Of a DNA stretch of 7,203 nt, positions 4,434-7,203 are shown in pieces (position 1 is the stretch's first letter; each line of letters opens with the position of its first letter). Below the pieces are notes generated by a model, which saw only the letters and a list, made by a program, of their open reading frames with translations, did not search any database and was not told where the DNA came from. Source of the stretch: Candidatus Thiodictyon intracellulare (GTDB lineage Bacteria; Pseudomonadota; Gammaproteobacteria; Chromatiales; Chromatiaceae); contig JADNEJ010000382.1 in assembly GCA_016292295.1 (NCBI GenBank), positions 1 through 7,203 of the forward strand. Reading direction: 5' to 3'. The position numbers and the translations under genes are program-made.

Positions 4434-7091
4434 ATGTACCGAGATGCCCCGCACCCGATCCGTCTGGAGGACTATCGTCCGCCCGAGTTCCTGATCGACC
4501 GGGTGGATCTGCGCTTCGATCTGGACCCGGATCAGACCCGGGTCGCCGCCGATCTGCAAATCCGCCGCAACTCGGCCGCGACCCGCGGGGATGGCAGCCT
4601 GACCCTGCACGGGGAGCAGTTGGAACTGGACCGGGTCAGTATCGATAGCTATCCCCTGACCCCCGCCGAGTATCGAGTCGACGCCGAGTCCCTGACCCTG
4701 CAGCGGGTGCCGGATCGCTTCCTGCTGCAAACCTGGGTCCATATCCACCCGGCCCGCAACACCGCCCTGGAGGGACTCTACCAGTCCGGCGAGATGTTGT
4801 GCACCCAGTGCGAGGCGGAGGGGTTCCGGCGCATCACCTATTTCTTGGACCGCCCGGACGTCATGGCCCGTTATGGGGTCACGCTGGCTGCGGATCGAGA
4901 GCGTTTTCCGGTGCTGCTGTCCAACGGCAATCCGGGGGTGCCGCGGGACCTGGGGGACGGCCGCCATGAGGTGCACTGGGATGACACCTTCCCCAAGCCC
5001 AGCTATCTCTTTGCCCTGATCGCCGGGGACCTGAGGCTGGTCGCGGACCGCTTCACCACCGCCTTCGGGCGCGAGGTGGGACTGCGGATCTATGTGGAGC
5101 CCCATAACCTGGACCAGTGCGACCATGCCATGCGCTCGCTCAAGCTGGCCATGCGCTGGGACGAGGAGTGCTTCGGGCGCGAATATGACCTCGATTTATT
5201 CATGATCGTGGCGGTCAGCCACTTCAACATGGGGGCCATGGAGAACAAGGGGCTCAACGTCTTCAATGACAAGTATGTCCTGGCACGCCCGGATACCGCT
5301 ACGGATCAGGACTATGCGGATATCGAGGGGGTCATCGCGCATGAGTATTTCCACAACTGGACGGGTAACCGCATCACCTGCCGGGACTGGTTTCAGTTGA
5401 GTCTGAAGGAGGGCTTCACCGTCTACCGCGATCAGGAGTTCTCCGCCGCCATGGGGTCGAGTGCGGTCAAGCGCATCCATGACGTACGCGGCCTGCGCGC
5501 CCATCAGTTCGCCGAGGATGCGGGCCCCCTGGCCCACCCGGTGCAGCCCACGGCCTACATTGAGATCAATAATTTCTACACCTCGACCGTCTACGAGAAG
5601 GGCGCCGAGGTCGTGCGGATGCAGGCCAATTTGCTAGGTCCCGTGCTGTTCCGCAAGGCCACAGACCTGTATTTCGCCCGCTATGACGGCCAGGCGGTGA
5701 CCACCGACGATTTCGTGACCTGTATGGAGGACGCGAGCGGCCGCGACCTCACCCAGTTCCGCCGTTGGTATGAGCAGGCCGGGGTCCCCGAGATCTGGGT
5801 CCAGGGCGACTACGACCCGGCGGACGGTAGCTACCGCCTGCGCGTTCGCCAGTATACCCCGGCGACCCCGGGTCAGCCGCAGAAGAGGCCATTGCACCTG
5901 CCGCTGGCCGTTGGCCTACTCGATGCGGGCGGTCAGGAACTGCCGTTGCTTCTGAGCGACGACCCGGTCGATGAGGGTGCGGACGCGGCGCGGGTCGGCA
6001 CCCGCGTGCTGGAGGTCCGTGCCGCGGTGGAGCAGTTCCGTTTCGTCGGCCTCCCCGAGCGGCCGGTACCCTCGCTGCTGCGCGGCTTCTCCGCCCCGAT
6101 CAAGCTGCGCTTCGACTACAGCGATCAGGACCTGGAGTTCCTTATGGCTTGGGATACCGACGGCTTCGCCCGCTGGGACGCCGCCCAGACCCTGATGCAG
6201 CGGGTCTTACTCCGCACGGTCGCGCAGCCGCAGATCCAGGTGCCGGTGGCCTTCTTCGAGGCTTGTCGCCTCGCCCTGCTGGACACTCAAAGTGACCCGG
6301 TCCTGCGCGCGGAGGTACTGACCCTGCCCGGGGAGTCCTACCTGGCCGATCAGATGATAGTGGTGGACGCGGACGGTATCCATGGCGCCCGGGAGTACCT
6401 GCGCCGCCGGATCGGCGAGGAACTGGGCAGTGATCTGCGCGACGTCTACGAGGCCCAGGCCGAGACCGGCCCCTATGCCTTCACCCCGGAGAGGACCGGC
6501 CGGCGGGCGCTCAAGAGCCTGGTGCTCGGGTACCTCATAGCCGGCGGGGGGGAGGGTGCCATCACCCTGTGCCGCGAGCAGTTCACCGCGGCGCACAACA
6601 TGACCGACGTGATGGTCGCCCTGCGCCTCCTGGTCGACCATGGCGGTCCCATGGGGGCGGCGGCGTTGGCCGAGTTTTACCGCCGCTGGTTCGCGGTGCC
6701 CCTGGTGATCGACAAGTGGTTCAGCATCCAGGCCACCAGCAGCCGGGCGGACACCTTGGAGCAGGTGGTGCACCTGATGGACCACCCCGGCTTCTCACTA
6801 CGCAATCCCAATCGCGTACGCAGCCTTATCGGTGCCTTCTGTACCGCCAACCCGGTGCGCTTCCACGCCGCCGATGGGACCGGCTACCGCTTCCTAGCCG
6901 AGCGCGTCCTGGAACTGGACCCGCTGAACCCCCAGATCGCCTCGCGGCTGCTCAAGCCACTGATCCGCTGGCGGCGCTTTGACCCACAGCGCCAGGGCCT
7001 GATGCGCACAGAACTCGAGCGAGTACTCGCTGCCGAGGCCCTGTCCAAAGACGCCTATGAGGTCGCGTCCAAGGCTCTGGAGGGTGCTTAG
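4434..7091 (+). CDS. pepN: Aminopeptidase N (M1 family)
   Basis: 885 residues from ATG 4434, against 870 for E. coli PepN. Cytosolic zinc aminopeptidase that removes N-terminal residues from oligopeptides late in protein turnover. Order: N-terminal beta domain (1 to about 190), thermolysin-like domain with GAMEN (267-271) and HEYFH (303-307) followed by zinc ligand Glu326 in LSLKEG, transition-state Tyr387 in VYEKG, a DUF3458 beta-sandwich (about 447-545), then the helical ARM-like C-terminal domain from about PSLLRGF. Every key residue is offset from my memory of E. coli numbering by about six, so there is no internal gap in the catalytic half. The start is uncertain: ATG 4434 has only a close GAGAG upstream, while the good ribosome binding site serves ATG 4415, one base out of frame. 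Dropping one C from 4419-4421 would give MATESSMYRDAPHPIRL. It ends at TAG directly followed by TAA. Confidence 0.96.
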   Translation: MYRDAPHPIRLEDYRPPEFLIDRVDLRFDLDPDQTRVAADLQIRRNSAATRGDGSLTLHGEQLELDRVSIDSYPLTPAEYRVDAESLTLQRVPDRFLLQTWVHIHPARNTALEGLYQSGEMLCTQCEAEGFRRITYFLDRPDVMARYGVTLAADRERFPVLLSNGNPGVPRDLGDGRHEVHWDDTFPKPSYLFALIAGDLRLVADRFTTAFGREVGLRIYVEPHNLDQCDHAMRSLKLAMRWDEECFGREYDLDLFMIVAVSHFNMGAMENKGLNVFNDKYVLARPDTATDQDYADIEGVIAHEYFHNWTGNRITCRDWFQLSLKEGFTVYRDQEFSAAMGSSAVKRIHDVRGLRAHQFAEDAGPLAHPVQPTAYIEINNFYTSTVYEKGAEVVRMQANLLGPVLFRKATDLYFARYDGQAVTTDDFVTCMEDASGRDLTQFRRWYEQAGVPEIWVQGDYDPADGSYRLRVRQYTPATPGQPQKRPLHLPLAVGLLDAGGQELPLLLSDDPVDEGADAARVGTRVLEVRAAVEQFRFVGLPERPVPSLLRGFSAPIKLRFDYSDQDLEFLMAWDTDGFARWDAAQTLMQRVLLRTVAQPQIQVPVAFFEACRLALLDTQSDPVLRAEVLTLPGESYLADQMIVVDADGIHGAREYLRRRIGEELGSDLRDVYEAQAETGPYAFTPERTGRRALKSLVLGYLIAGGGEGAITLCREQFTAAHNMTDVMVALRLLVDHGGPMGAAALAEFYRRWFAVPLVIDKWFSIQATSSRADTLEQVVHLMDHPGFSLRNPNRVRSLIGAFCTANPVRFHAADGTGYRFLAERVLELDPLNPQIASRLLKPLIRWRRFDPQRQGLMRTELERVLAAEALSKDAYEVASKALEGA

Positions 7092-7148
7092 TAACAACTA
7101 AACGAATCGGCGTGGCGCCCGGTTCAGCCTGCGTTCAGGGTCCTGGGC

Positions 7149-7203
7149 CTAGCAGCCTGTCGGACTTCGGGGCCCCGTCGGGGCGGCGGGCCCGGTACAC
7201 TGT
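7149..7203 (+). repeat. Right copy of the 55-bp inverted repeat, likely IS end
   Basis: Its reverse complement matches 69-123 with three mismatches. It begins with CTAGCAGCCTGTCGGACTTC and runs outward past the window edge. The internal stem (7171-7180 with 7184-7193) is less perfect than in the left copy, with one mismatch and one G-T pair. It starts 57 bases after the pepN stop. Both copies present the same end of the element inward and face away from each other. Confidence 0.7.

Noticed and set aside
3635..4435. Reading hslR as a 266-residue protein starting at 4435
   Set aside because: The upstream part runs across grxC out of frame and into the promoter region with low-complexity Pro/Arg residues; the S4 protein of normal length starts at 4027.
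4362..5126. Long minus-strand open frame opposite pepN (254 codons)
   Set aside because: Antisense shadow of a GC-rich gene; no recognisable motif and no start context.
7092..7148. Terminator after pepN
   Set aside because: Only a 4-bp stem (CCTG/CAGG) without a T-run is present.
1..7203. CRISPR array, tRNA or rRNA gene
   Set aside because: No regularly spaced repeats, no cloverleaf-like segment and no rRNA signature were seen on either strand.

Overview
The window is GC-rich DNA with a run of conserved single-copy genes at one end and a decayed, IS-bounded segment at the other. The gene set (M1 aminopeptidase N, a GrxC-type glutaredoxin, an Hsp15/HslR S4-domain protein, a YheT-type alpha/beta hydrolase and a polysaccharide deacetylase/GT2 fusion) points to a gammaproteobacterium. 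The protein flavour recalls purple sulfur bacteria of the Chromatiaceae, but that assignment is from memory and no taxonomic marker is present.

Layout. Positions 1-123 are the end of a repeat, probably an insertion sequence. Its first 55 bp recur in inverted orientation at 7149-7203, so the whole window sits between two oppositely oriented copies of the same element end. Positions 124-658 hold decayed genes: an unidentified remnant, then a DedA/VTT-type membrane protein remnant (minus strand). Both are disturbed by short tandem duplications of 6, 10 and 14 bp. Positions 659-2341 (minus) are a large pseudogene of a polysaccharide deacetylase-glycosyltransferase 2 fusion. It lacks its 5' part and has four internal stops, all TAG, in an otherwise unbroken frame. 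A nested palindrome at 2341-2408 marks the 5' break and overlaps the stop of the next gene.

The intact genes follow: yheT (2398-3387, minus), an AT-rich spacer (3388-3634), hslR (3635-4027, minus) and grxC (4024-4278, minus). grxC and hslR overlap by 4 nt and form an operon. pepN runs divergently (4434-7091, plus). Its best ribosome binding site serves an ATG that is one base out of frame. The 57 bases after pepN show no convincing terminator before the right-hand repeat.

Functionally the intact part is housekeeping: peptide turnover (PepN), thiol-disulfide exchange (GrxC), rescue of stalled 50S complexes (HslR) and an esterase-like hydrolase (YheT). The decayed part once encoded an exopolysaccharide (poly-GlcNAc or chitin-like) synthase with an envelope membrane protein beside it. 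I see no new defence or mobile system. The unusual points are the amber-only decay, the three frame-breaking or near-frame tandem duplications, the paired outward-facing element ends and the pepN start.
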